Origin: Welwitschia mirabilis
Taxonomy: Eukaryota; Gnetophyta; Gnetopsida; Welwitschiales
NCBI GenBank assembly: GCA_051453625.1
Contig: JBOZIK010000001.1
Span: forward strand, 183,142,193 to 183,177,711
Direction of reading: 5' to 3'
Length of the DNA stretch: 35,519 nucleotides
Of the stretch, positions 23,061-33,465 are shown one piece after another. Made by a program: the position numbers and the translations under genes. Under the pieces are notes generated by a model. The model was not told where the DNA came from, searched no databases, and saw nothing but the letters and a program-made list of their open reading frames with translations. Numbering within the stretch: the stretch's first letter is position 1; the number at the start of each line of letters is the position of its first letter.

Positions 23061-25239
23061 CTTAAAAATTTGAATTGAATGTAAATGTCATTTATATTAA
23101 TGTAATTTCATTTTGAAATATATGCTTTAACTTACTTATGACATCTACTTATAAAGATTGGGTGGAAAGGTTTCATAAGTTAATTCTAAATTTAACCCTT
23201 TATGTAAAAAATTAAGGAAACCTCAAAAGCCGATCCCTAATGTTAATTGTCAATGAAAAATCTAATGCTACTCTCGCATGTTAATTGAACATTGCTAGTG
23301 AAATCATTAAAAGTATAAGGGTTATAATTTTAAATAATTTTTTTGACTTCTATTTTTTAAATAACTTTATTTATTGGGGAGGTAAAGTGGAAAAGAAAAT
23401 CTATTAAGAAAAGCATAAAATTCAAAGTTAAAGCTGGTGATAATAACCTAACAAGGGTAACCCTTAAACAAAGAAAGAAATATAATTTTAAAGATAATCA
23501 TGGATGATGATAACCTGAGAACTGCTAATAATCTCAATCTATAATATTCTAGTTTAATAAAAGAGAGCAATGTTAAGTTGGAAAAATTAAAAAAAGGTAA
23601 TAAAATAAGCAACTAATATACAAGTATCATGATAGTTTGAGATATTTAGAACGTAGAAACTTCCTGCCCATTCACAACCCTTATTTAACGATCTTACAAT
23701 CTCAGGACTTTGTGTATTTTGATCTAAGTCTAGTATTTATCTTTTATGTTATTTATTAACTAAATAGCTTAAGATTCTAAATTGCATAATGTATTAATTT
23801 TTTGAGATTACTGTAATGTCATATAAGGAATTAAGGCTTTGCTAAGCCATTGTGATTTAGAAAATTTTTAGTTGGATGTGATCTCATGATTACAAACCCT
23901 TCACTATAAGATTTAAACATGGCTTGATTACAAAGTTTTATATGATTTTAAGAAAGCTAGGACTACTATTTGTTTAATCCTCCCATTCACATTCTTATTT
24001 TAAGGGTTACTAGAAAAGAAAAAGCATTAATAAGCACCTGAAGCAAGGGTAGGATTTAGTTTCATCATCACGTTAAAGATAGAGAAGGATATGAAGTTTG
24101 TTGATCACATTCATATGCACAATTATTTCTTGATCCCTAGTCTCATGGGCACACCTCATGTTAACATGGCATGAATGTTAGGATTTCTAAGTATTATTTT
24201 TCCTTTGGATGCTTATAATAAATAATGCATGGGATGCCAACTCAAAACTATACTTTGTTCATGAGGTTAACAGTTTTACATTAGAGCATATTAGACTACA
24301 TATTAAATAAGTCTATGTTTCTATTTTTTAGTACAATAACAATCTTATTTTCCAAATTAAAAATAGAGTGTTAATACTCAAAAGTAAAATAAATACTGTT
24401 GTTTTTTTTAAATTAAGAAGAAAGAGTACTAAATTTATGCAATTATATTATATGATTATGTTATTATAGAGCTTGAGAAAAAAGAATACTAAAGTTTTTT
24501 CCTAGACAGTCAAAAGATGGAAAAGGAAATACTCCTATTATTTAAAACATGAAATCATATTTATGCTTTCAAATTTGATATAAAGTAATAAGATGAATAA
24601 ATCTCCATAGAAATTTGATATCAATATTGGAATTTGGTACTAAGATAAACAATACTAAATTTTATAAAAGTTGAATGTTTTGTAGAACTTTTCATGTTAA
24701 ATCTAGGTGTCTAGTGAAAAAGCATTACTAAAAATCAGATTAAAAGTTTTAGGTACATCACATTAAGGGAATAGTAGGTTAGAAATACCTAAATGCTGAA
24801 ATTTGTTACCAATAGATAAACCTTGATAAAGAAAATACCAATAAAATGCTTCTTTTTTAGAAAATCTAGAAGTTTCTATATTTTGCTACAAAGAGGTGGA
24901 AGGCTTACATGTCCAAAATTGCAAAGCCATTATTATAATTAATATCCTTAAGGAAATTTTATTTGGTATTATCTAAATGAATATGCTAAAGAGAAAATTT
25001 CTTATTTCTAAAAAAATAGATGTTTCGTGGTGGAAGAAGCACCATTGAGAGTTTTAAATAGTTCATAAGAAATCTATTAACTTGCTAGCTTAGACAATTA
25101 AAAGCAATAATTCCTTTTTAAAAATAATAAGTTATTAACCTAAAATTCATGAAAGAAAGTAGAGTAGGCAACAATGACGCCACCAAGAATAAAAAAAGGT
25201 TTTTCATTACCTTTGAAAGAGGAGCATAAGCTCTTCTTA
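23061..25239. other. AT-rich DNA, no gene recognised
   Basis: All frames are dense in stops, and no domain, repeat array or RNA gene could be recognised. Isolated purine or T runs are the only structure noted. Confidence 0.55.
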
Positions 25240-25264
25240 GCAAAGATTTTAATGCCTTTGCATA

Positions 25265-25590
25265 AACCCAAATGTCTTACCTTTTACCACCACTAGCTTG
25301 CTTATTGTATTACCTAATACATTGAAGAGAATGTTACATTGGTCGATACTGCAATCAAAGAACTTTTGAAGTGCTAATGATATACCAACAGCCAAAAGAA
25401 AATTATGTTCCTTGAAGAATTAGAGGAGATTTTGGAAATAACCTACTCTCTTAAGGTCTAGTGTTGTACGGTTTTCCTCTTCTGATAGATTAATCACTAC
25501 CTTAACTAAAATTATTTCTAGGTTGCAAAAAGGATGTTTTTCTTTTAGAGTAATGATTACATTATAAATCTAATAGTATAATTCTTCTAG
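25265..25590 (-). pseudogene. Fragment with Armadillo-like helical repeat pattern
   Basis: On the minus strand a frame of about 85 codons with a single stop reads LEIILVKVVINLSEEENRTT, LDLKRVGYFQNLL, a stop, FFKEHNFLLAVGISLALQKF and CNILFNVLG. The spacing of LxNLS, an Asn-Arg pair, a Gly before a Leu-rich helix, and A-x-x-L-A-L resembles an Armadillo repeat. The region upstream on the same strand (to about 25660) and downstream (to about 25200) may belong to it but has stops. I do not recognise a specific gene. It could be a captured or retro-copied host fragment, or chance. Confidence 0.3.
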
Positions 25591-25963
25591 CTACCAATTC
25601 TTACTCCTAATTGACATGGTTTTTGCATTAACTTTGGAAGTTGGAATTCCAATCTTTATCCCAAAATTATGCAAACTTGTTCATAAGAAGATGACTAAAT
25701 CAGAGTTGCTTCAAGTACATCCTTTTGTACAAAACCATAAAAGAATAACAATGTTAAGGAGGAGTTTTCTACTATTCACATGAAAGATTAAAATTTGTCT
25801 ACAAATGATGAAGGTCTTCTGTTCACAGGAAATTAATAATTATGCTATATGAAGGTGGATATAAATCTATTTTCAAACAAGGTATCATCAAATTCTTTGA
25901 ACCTTTGGAGAGAACCATCATCAAGGCCTGCAAAAAAAAAATATAACAACTAAGTAAGAAGAA

Positions 25964-26335
25964 ATGCAAGACAAGAGAGATCAAAGAGGAAGAAATAATG
26001 AGGAGATGAATTTATATGAGCTAAAAGAAGTTGTATGTTATATACCTTCATCTTGCAAAAGAAAGAAAAGAAAATATAAGGCTTGCAACCCATTTATCAT
26101 TACCTTCTTATCCATTTTCTACCATTATGTAAGAAAGAAATGGGTTTGTTACCCTTTTTATATCAGTGATTTATTAAAAGATGATGTTACTAGTGTTGGA
26201 CAATCAATCTACTTGCAAAGATTAAATTGTTGTAAAAAGACAAAACATCCAATTAAATATAAAGGGAAAGTTCTATTTGAACTTGAGGCACATATTTATC
26301 ATTGCTTATCAACAGCATTAATAACAGTTACCTAG
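25964..26335 (+). CDS. Hypothetical open frame of 123 codons
   Basis: This is one of the longer uninterrupted frames in known sequence. It starts at ATG 25964 with a charged N-terminal part (Arg, Asn, Glu), then a Lys/Arg cluster and an aromatic-rich middle (FLSIFYHYVRKKWVCYPFY). Cysteines occur scattered, including a CC pair. No signal peptide, domain or family is recognised, and codon use is as AT-biased as the surroundings. It is probably a chance frame in old repeat DNA. I include it because it is long for this composition. Confidence 0.15.
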   Translation: MQDKRDQRGRNNEEMNLYELKEVVCYIPSSCKRKKRKYKACNPFIITFLSIFYHYVRKKWVCYPFYISDLLKDDVTSVGQSIYLQRLNCCKKTKHPIKYKGKVLFELEAHIYHCLSTALITVT

Positions 26336-26675
26336 GCCTATCATTGCCTTTGTTCGCTAATGCAACTATTAGATACCATGTTAATTGCTAGATGTAGAGT
26401 ATTATTAAAATGAAATTTTTGAAACATCACATTAAAAGTCTTACATGCTGGGCTGCATTGATTATCGATAAGATGAAAATGATAAGCAAGAAAAGATGCA
26501 TTGCAATAAGAGATTCCATCAATCATCAATGCAAAATGCATAGATTAAAATGTATTACTTTTTTGTTGGCTTTAAAAGTTACCATGGATAAAATTTAGAT
26601 TCATAGATCTTGTGGTTTATAAAAGAACTAGAGGAGAACCCAAAAACAGCACTTATCCCCTTAACAATCTACAAC

Positions 26676-26733
26676 CACAAATGAAGACATTGCAAATATC
26701 CCCTCACAAATCAAGACATTGCAAAGCTCCTCT
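26676..26733. repeat. Tandem duplication, two 29-bp units
   Basis: CACAAATGAAGACATTGCAA at 26676 recurs at 26705 as CACAAATCAAGACATTGCAA. Each copy is followed by a C-rich 9 bp, giving a period of 29 bp. Confidence 0.9.
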
Positions 26734-26769
26734 CAATAATGGCAGCATGCATTTATTTTTTATTTTTTC

Positions 26770-26853
26770 AAATAGTATTATTAGAACAACCTAATTTACA
26801 TAATCACTTCTAAATAGTCTAATTAAAACAACCTAATTTACATAATCATGCTA
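26770..26853. repeat. Tandem duplication, two 42-bp units
   Basis: Units start at 26770 and 26812 with AAATAGT and share a 20-base core (ACAACCTAATTTACATAATC). They differ at a few bases, so the duplication is not very recent. Confidence 0.9.
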
Positions 26854-27269
26854 ACAATCTATGAAGCTCAACAATTTGGTTGATGTTATTTTTGTATTTT
26901 TAAAAATAAATGAGTTATAAGAATTTATTTAGAAGGTTTTGATGCATTGATCTTATACATAGTAATCTAAATATGTAAAACAAATTTCACAAAAAAGGGA
27001 TATGTATTTCTAAACTATAACATATGATAACATAAATCAAAAAATGGTTCTATAACTAGCATTCCTGACTTTGTAAACCATAGATGCAAGTATATTCAAG
27101 AAGAATAGTTGGTGGAAAAATAATTGATATATTAACTAAAAATGAATTGGCAACACATTTATATCTTTAGGATGTGAAAATGTAGTAGTACATTAAAACA
27201 TTTAGTTATTACTGAAAGGATTTGAAGCAAGTACAGGGAAAGCGACCAGCAGCAGGAATTGTGAAAAAG

Positions 27270-27815
27270 ATGAGCACTTTGTAACAATTTTTTTTGCCAC
27301 TTATACTGAGGGCAATTAAATCTTTTGAATACTTTGGTATTGTTTATAGCAGATCATGGGCTAGGATAACCTACTACAATATACCTTGCTACATATGAGA
27401 TTAGTTATGCACTTAAAGTAAAGTATTTAGTAAGAAAAAGTAAAAAGTGTAACAGCATCATGTAAAGCTATCAACTCTACTATTAATGTTGTTGAACATG
27501 TTTATTTATGGCAAAAAATGCTTTGGACATAATTAGAAAAAATGATATTATAGTTGATGCAACAGATAATCTCCATATTCAATATTTGATCAATGATTGC
27601 TATGTTTTACTTAGAAAGCTTCAACAAGTACAACTTCAGGTTTAGAGTGATAACTTACTATTTATAATTATGATAAAGGTCCTTGTTATCAATGTCTTTT
27701 TTCATCTCCACCTCCATTTGATGCATGTCAATATTTCTCTAATAGTTTCAAGCATAATTAGCGACCTTTAAGCTCTGGAGATTGTGAAACTAAGAGGAGA
27801 TATTATTAAGGGGAA
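27270..27815 (+). pseudogene. CNX5: Pseudogene of adenylyltransferase/sulfurtransferase MOCS3 (UBA4; plant CNX5)
   Basis: MOCS3/UBA4 activates the C-terminus of MoaD/URM1-type proteins by adenylation and transfers sulfur, for molybdenum cofactor and tRNA thiolation, in the cytosol. Visible in order are FFLP near 27285 and GQLNLLNTLVLF (GQxNLLKSSxLV). Next come HGLG, a stop and PTTIYLATYEIS (GGLGSPAxLYLAACGVG). After a deletion of about 20 residues come KVKSVTASCKAINST with INVVEH. NALDIIRKND follows, then IIVDATDN (27548-27571), then YLINDCYVLL. SGLE, two stops and [16 protein letters not shown] lead to [10 protein letters not shown] near 27728. The first zinc CxxC is kept as CYQC, while the second has lost a Cys. 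A possible remnant of IVKLRG is at 27781-27798. No intron interrupts these pieces. The C-terminal rhodanese domain is absent. At least three frame changes show it is dead. Confidence 0.82.
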
Positions 27816-28548
27816 TTCCATATGAAGCAATAACACAACAAACAAATTGCTCCCAAAAATCATCTTTAATAAGAAGAATATCATCCTCATGGTCTACATG
27901 TACAAGTTGCAAACCTATTTTCTTAGGATCTTTCAATTGTTCTTCTTTGTATAAGTCTGTAGTAGTGGAGCTACTTGTTGATGTGACACTCTCTATAATA
28001 AGTTGTTATCCTTTATTATGCTAGTAACATCTAAATTATTAAGAAAATCTTGAATTCCTAGATAATGAGAAATGACAATACTTATAGAGGAAAGTTATGT
28101 TTCCACATCCTTAGTTGTAATTAAAGTAGACAATATGAATTGAGTTAAAAGTTAGCAAGAAGCATCCTTTATCATGTTAAATTCTCTTAATACCAAAGCA
28201 CCCGATGCTAATACATCAGCAAGTTCTAATTGTTAATATCAAATAGTCCATTGGTTTAGAAACAATCTAAAGACCATTTTCATGTGAAGCACTTCCATAC
28301 TAGAATGCACTTGATATACTTGTCACTAGTGGTAGAGCTTGTTGGGTAGTAATAAGTGATACATGAGATGGGTTTGCTTTAGCAATTATTTGTTTTTCGA
28401 TTTCACTAGAAAGAAAACTTAGAATTGCTTTCATTTTACTTTGATTGATCTCCTTATTAAAGGAATATAAGGAACTTTCTGATTGATGTGGAGCTTAATT
28501 AGGTAAATGATAAACCATAGAAGTATTACAATTATCAGTCCTGGCCAT
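27790..28548 (-). pseudogene. Degenerate minus-strand open frame of unknown family
   Basis: From ATG 28548 (minus) a mostly open frame reads MARTDNCNTSMVYHLPN, a stop, QSKMKAILSFLSSEIEKQII and ALPLVTSIS. It then shifts to ELADVLASGALVLREFNMIK, later [15 protein letters not shown]. It ends with [19 protein letters not shown] and [14 protein letters not shown] before meeting the CNX5 pseudogene. The Ser/Thr-rich start and the W-x-x-x-V-x-x-V-I-x-x-x-G ending recall the region that precedes DUF4283 in some plant LINE ORF1 proteins. The expected DUF4283 does not follow. I cannot name the family. It may be a captured fragment. Confidence 0.3.
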
Positions 28549-29428
28549 CGTAACACTTCTGTAAAACATCCATGCATAATATAAATTTTAAGAATCTAAA
28601 TGAAAAAATAATGCTTTAATTAATTACAAGCATTTAGTAAATGTAGATCTCCAATTTAGGATAATAAAACAAGTAAGTCCTCTTTGTGTATTTAACAAGG
28701 AAACTCAATTGAAACTAAATAGAATTTCAAGCTCTAATGATAATTTTTAAAGTTACTATGTTTTCAAGGATAAAATTAAAGCCATATATAATTAAACTAT
28801 AGGAAATAATTTATCTAGTACTAATACATAAAATCTAATCTGGTATTCACCACTAGAAAAATGATGCTTTGAAAGATAATCAGCTTGTCCCATATAAGCT
28901 AAAATAAGGGTAGGACAAACCATGGAAGTAAAAGCAATCTGTCAAATGAGAAATACTTAGAAACTTCAAGTTATGCCACCAGTAAAAATTGTGGATATTT
29001 TAAAAAGAAAGAGGTTCAACCTTAATTAAAAGCTATGAAAAATGTACTAAATCTACATACATAGCCTCTGACCCTTAAACAAAAGTAAGAAATGTAAAAT
29101 TAAGCTATAAATAGAATTACTTTCTATTAATGATTTATTAGATTAGCATAAATACTTTGAATATGGAAACTTTACTAGTTATGCATAATAAAATGCCTCC
29201 CAATTCCATATAACCACCCTTCGAAGTCTTATTCAGAAAATTAAACTAACAATAAAATCAAGTTTAAATGGGGCTGCCTACACATAATAAACCATCAAAA
29301 TAACCAAGAAGATGCATGACCATATATACCATTTTAGGAAAAGATAGTTAAAAGAAGAAAGGAAACTCATACCTACATAAATTATTTTTTTTAGATTATC
29401 TTGTTTTATATTTATTAGTGTAAATTCT
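28549..29428. other. AT-rich DNA, no gene recognised
   Basis: No coding pattern was found. A CACTAGAAAAATGATG string at 28851 resembles a CACTA-type terminus, but no partner terminus was found. Confidence 0.5.
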
Positions 29429-30215
29429 AGGATCATTTATCATATTCCTATTACNNNNNNNNNNNNNNNNNNNNNNNNNNNNNNNNNNNNNNNNNNNNNN
29501 NNNNNNNNNNNNNNNNNNNNNNNNNNNNNNNNNNNNNNNNNNNNNNNNNNNNNNNNNNNNNNNNNNNNNNNNNNNNNNNNNNNNNNNNNNNNNNNNNNNN
29601 NNNNNNNNNNNNNNNNNNNNNNNNNNNNNNNNNNNNNNNNNNNNNNNNNNNNNNNNNNNNNNNNNNNNNNNNNNNNNNNNNNNNNNNNNNNNNNNNNNNN
29701 NNNNNNNNNNNNNNNNNNNNNNNNNNNNNNNNNNNNNNNNNNNNNNNNNNNNNNNNNNNNNNNNNNNNNNNNNNNNNNNNNNNNNNNNNNNNNNNNNNNN
29801 NNNNNNNNNNNNNNNNNNNNNNNNNNNNNNNNNNNNNNNNNNNNNNNNNNNNNNNNNNNNNNNNNNNNNNNNNNNNNNNNNNNNNNNNNNNNNNNNNNNN
29901 NNNNNNNNNNNNNNNNNNNNNNNNNNNNNNNNNNNNNNNNNNNNNNNNNNNNNNNNNNNNNNNNNNNNNNNNNNNNNNNNNNNNNNNNNNNNNNNNNNNN
30001 NNNNNNNNNNNNNNNNNNNNNNNNNNNNNNNNNNNNNNNNNNNNNNNNNNNNNNNNNNNNNNNNNNNNNNNNNNNNNNNNNNNNNNNNNNNNNNNNNNNN
30101 NNNNNNNNNNNNNNNNNNNNNNNNNNNNNNNNNNNNNNNNNNNNNNNNNNNNNNNNNNNNNNNNNNNNNNNNNNNNNNNNNNNNATTATAGGATCATTTA
30201 TCATATTCATATTAC
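29429..30215. repeat. 26-bp direct repeat flanking a 730-N gap
   Basis: AGGATCATTTATCATATTC followed by CTATTAC (29429-29454) ends the left contig. The same string with a single base change (30190-30215) occurs 6 bp into the right contig. The gap is 29455-30184. The simplest reading is an unresolved tandem array of this unit or the edges of a collapsed repeat. A target-site duplication of 26 bp would be too long for known plant elements. Confidence 0.8.
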
Positions 30216-31239
30216 CTCCTTTGTTTATTTTTAACATCAGTTACACTTTCTTTTTAAATTTAACTTAGAAACCATACTCTCACATTTACCATCCTACGTT
30301 ACCACACGATACTCTTTTTTTTTTTCATTTTTCATTTTATCCTAACATGACTTACTCAACATTAATCATCAGTTCCATCTTATCCATTAAATTTACCACC
30401 ACCCAAGCAAGTAAGCTTTGAATTCTAAAAAACCAGCAGTCTCTACATCTAGAGCATTGAGCAGAACACTTGAGTGACAAATAGATAGAGAACAAGAAAA
30501 AGCTATATCTCAAGATATTTCTAAGCTAAAATGTTTATGGTAATTATTCCTCAAAGAATCATTACACTAGTAGAGGCTACAATTTCCTAGACCATTACTA
30601 AGATAACAAGATAAACAAGTAGCTTCTTGAGTGCAAAGGTGATCTTGAAAGAGCTGTTGAAAATCTCATTAGTATTTTTTCATGTGCAAAATGTATCAGT
30701 TGCTTTGGGAATTACAAGATATGCATAATGCTATGTATTTTGGATACATTATCATTGTGGTGCATAATATTGCTATTGTGATATATTAAAAATGTTATAA
30801 CAAAGTAAAGATAGTAGAATTTGCATAGGAATTTCATATAAAAATTGATCTTAATAAAAATAGTAAAATAATAAAGAAGTATAAACTACTATGATAAATA
30901 AGATCTCAATAACCATCGAACTCTAGCATGCTTGTGTAGGGCCTCTCATTTTGCTATCGAAGAAGGAAATCTGAGTTGTGTTTTTACAAGGCCACATTTC
31001 ATAAGTTGAATTCTCTTTCAAATAGTAATAAAATCTTCCTTTATGCTCCTCCTAAAGCACATAATACCACCTGTCAAGCATTCAATGTTAACCTCCTTTC
31101 CCATCAAAAAATAAACAAGAGCCTTACCCACCTAGTAAAGAATTTGAACATGATGAACATGAGGACATAAGTGAAATTATCAAATCCATATTGTGTATAT
31201 TTTGTAATACATTGATAGATTTATATTAACTTATATTTT
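30216..31239. other. AT-rich flank, no gene recognised
   Basis: The 64-codon frame at 30976-31170 has no recognised motif. This is the sequence into which the first copia element inserted. No target-site duplication can be tested because the 3' end of that element is not in the window. Confidence 0.5.
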
Positions 31240-32291
31240 TGTCAAATTGATATTAAACTAACATTTTTTGGTATAGAAAAATATGTTGCATTTCTTATAT
31301 AAAATAACAAATTCTTATAGGTCATAGGTAACTTGATATTTTTCACTAGCTACACTTGAACTTGATAAGTAATAGATTAATTAAGAGGTTGACCAGATTC
31401 CTAAGGGATCAACTATACCTATATAAGAAACTATTAAATCTTTTTTCCAAGGGGTTGACTAGATGTTTGAGGGGTTGATTAGACTTGTGCTAAAAATATT
31501 GCATCATATTTCATAAGGGGTTGATTGGATAAAAATGGGATTGATCGGACTTAGATACATGTAGTTAACTGAATCCTGGATGAGGTCAACTAGACTAGGT
31601 AATGTAAAGAATAGGTCGACTAGAAGAAGATGGGGTTAACCGACATCACTGACAACACTTAATGGGGTTGATTGGATGTTTTGAGAGGTTGACTAGTCAT
31701 GTCAAAGACAAAATTTCTTAGTCTATTTTCTAGCTGTTATCTCCTTTATTTTTATCAATATCAAATTCACTTATAAAATCCTAAAATCCATTCTCTATAT
31801 AAACCAAAGCCATCAAAATCATGTACAGCTCTTTTAGAGCTGATCAAATCAAAAAAGGCCCTCTTTTTACTATTAGTACTTTGGTCAAACAAAACACCCT
31901 GAATGTACTTAGATCTATGAAATTATTTTCAAGTAGTACTATCTTTGTTATACTTCAGATTTGATGAAGTTCATGCATCTTGGCATATTATTGATACTAA
32001 AAAGATTTTCCCTGTAAAGGTTGAAACTAAGCCTCAAAAGGATCCAAATCAACCTTGGATAGAAGTTAACTAAAGAGAGTGGAGTAGGAAATTTTTTAAA
32101 CTACTATAAAATCATGTGCTTGATGATCTCCATCAGTATTTTCTAGTTTCAGTTATTTTACTTTTTAGATCTCATTCTTAGATAGACCATTTGGTTATTA
32201 CATTTATACAAATATTTTCTAATGTTTAATATTTTCCAAAGATAGTATTTCAATTTTTTTATTTACCCTCCCCAAGGTTCTAGATCTAATG
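31240..32291 (+). mobile_element. 5' LTR of Ty1/copia element A (SIRE-like)
   Basis: The start TGTCAAATTGATATTAAAC matches the start of the second LTR at 32463. The end is fixed by the PBS that follows after 2 bp. In order it holds at least ten GGGGTYGAYYRGAY motifs (31385-31700), a TATA box (TATATAAA, 31796-31803), a 7-bp hairpin at 31826-31842, a GGATCCAAATCAACC region near 32040 followed by GAGAGTGGAGTAGG, and a terminal CCTCCCCAAGGTTCTAGATC. These late segments resemble those of plant SIRE-type LTRs. The expected terminal CA is now TG, explicable by two transitions. Length is about 1.05 kb. Confidence 0.8.
31796..31803 (+). promoter_or_regulatory. TATA box of copia LTR A
   Basis: TATATAAA lies in a pyrimidine/AT context, followed about 25 bp later by a CAGCTCT/AGAGCTG hairpin. 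Its position between the motif array (U3) and the R-like segment fits a pol II promoter of the LTR. Confidence 0.6.
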
Positions 32292-32293
32292 TT

Positions 32294-32305
32294 TGGTATC
32301 AAAGC
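32294..32305 (+). other. Primer-binding site (initiator Met tRNA type), element A
   Basis: TGGTATCAAAGC differs at one base from TGGTATCAGAGC, the standard plant copia PBS complementary to the 3' end of initiator tRNA-Met. It lies 2 bp after the LTR end and fixes the element on the plus strand. Confidence 0.88.
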
Positions 32306-32357
32306 TTGGTTGAGTCAATTGTAGATCCTAACAGATCTTAACTTATGAACCCTAATT

Positions 32358-32462
32358 ATGATTAATCCTGCTGATGACCTCTCTATTGGAAGATCACTCA
32401 TGTTTGATGGAACCAACTATGCTTACTAGAGGGCTCAAATGAGAATCTTTCTTGTTAGATTA
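32358..32462 (+). pseudogene. gag start of copia element A, interrupted
   Basis: From ATG 32358 the frame reads MINPADDLSIGRSL, MFDGTNYAY, a stop, and RAQMRIFLVR. This is the N-terminal motif of plant copia Gag (P-x-FxGxNYxxWKxRMxxFL), with Trp changed to a stop (TAG for TGG). About 35 codons in, the sequence changes into the start of a second related LTR at 32463, so gag is cut by that insertion. Gag would form the particle. The rest of element A would lie beyond element B, outside the window. Confidence 0.85.
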
Positions 32463-32584
32463 TGTTTTTTTAATTGATATTAAACTAATGTTTTTTGTAT
32501 AGAAAATTCTATGTATCTTGTGCAAAAGATGTTAATTACTTGCAGGTTGAAAGATGAAACTAAAACTATTAAACTCTAAATACT

Positions 32585-32937
32585 AGAAAACTGTTAGTTC
32601 TTTTATTCTTTTGAGGGGTCGATTGCACCTAAAGCAGATAGGCAAAAATAAACTGCATCTAAATGAGTCAATTAGATTTTTAATCAGACCTGTAACCCTA
32701 AAAACCNNNNNNNNNNNNNNNNNNNNNNNNNNNNNNNNNNNNNNNNNNNNNNNNNNNNNNNNNNNNNNNNNNNNNNNNNNNNNNNNNNNNNNNNNNNNNN
32801 NNNNNNAGAAAACTATTAGTTCTTTTATTCTTTTAAGGGGTTGATTGCACCTAAAGCAGATAGGCAAAAATAAACTGCATCTAAATGGGTCGATTAGATT
32901 TATGATGGGGTTAATCAGACCTGTAACCCTAAAAACC
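32585..32937. repeat. Duplicated block on both sides of a 100-N gap
   Basis: The 122 bp ending at the gap (32585-32706) is repeated from the first base after the gap (32807-32937), with a handful of substitutions and one 10-bp indel. Both copies begin AGAAAACT and end CCCTAAAAACC. It may be a true tandem repeat or two haplotype copies placed side by side by the assembler. Confidence 0.92.
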
Positions 32938-33189
32938 TGAGTCTGAACCAAATGGAAAGAAATCAACTAGATCCTTATGGGGTTAACTGTATTTGAGGAC
33001 CTGATAAATAGTAATCCTAAACTAATTGTAAAAGAGTTGACCGGATCTATGATGGGGTCTACTAGACCTGAGCACTGTGCAACTAATACTTCTAAGCCGA
33101 TCATCATGGGGTCAACCGAACACCTTAAGCGGTCAACCAGACCTGATGCTAAAAATTGAAAAGAAATTTATCAGGAGGAGCGGGAAATC

Positions 33190-33465
33190 AAATCATGTAC
33201 TGAGCGACTAGACTAGGGTCGACTAGACCTAGATGGGGCCGACCAAACATGGAGCCATAAGAAATTGGAATGACTAAAATTCTCACTTGGGTAACCTATG
33301 TATGTTAGGGTACCATATGGGATCAACTAAATCATGTAGTAGGCGACTAGATTGAGGTCGATCGGAAGTAGATGGGGTCGACCAGACATGGAGCTGTAAG
33401 AAATTAGAGCAACTGAAATTCTTACTCGGGTGACCTGTGTAAGTCACAACACTAGATGAGGTTGA
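33190..33465. repeat. 139-bp tandem duplication inside LTR B
   Basis: AAATCATGTA at 33190 recurs at 33329. Shared blocks follow in the same order: GCGACTAGA, TAGATGGGG, CATGGAGC, TAAGAAATT and the ACCT(A/G)TGTA end. The copies differ at many sites, mostly transitions, so this duplication is old. Each unit carries two of the 14-bp motifs. Confidence 0.9.

Noticed and set aside
25860-25960. Minus-strand stretch resembling a HEAT-repeat ribosome-biogenesis protein (GLDDGSLQRFKEFDDTLF)
   Set aside because: The similarity stops after about 20 residues and the expected next blocks are absent.
27060-28560. First impression of a hAT transposase
   Set aside because: The motifs [17 protein letters not shown] and PPPFDAC fit MOCS3/CNX5, and no hAT RNase H-like or dimerisation motif was found.
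28851-28870. CACTAGAAAAATGATG, like a CACTA/EnSpm terminus (a similar string is at 4870)
   Set aside because: No inverted partner terminus, no subterminal repeats and no transposase were found; one short string is easily chance in AT-rich DNA.
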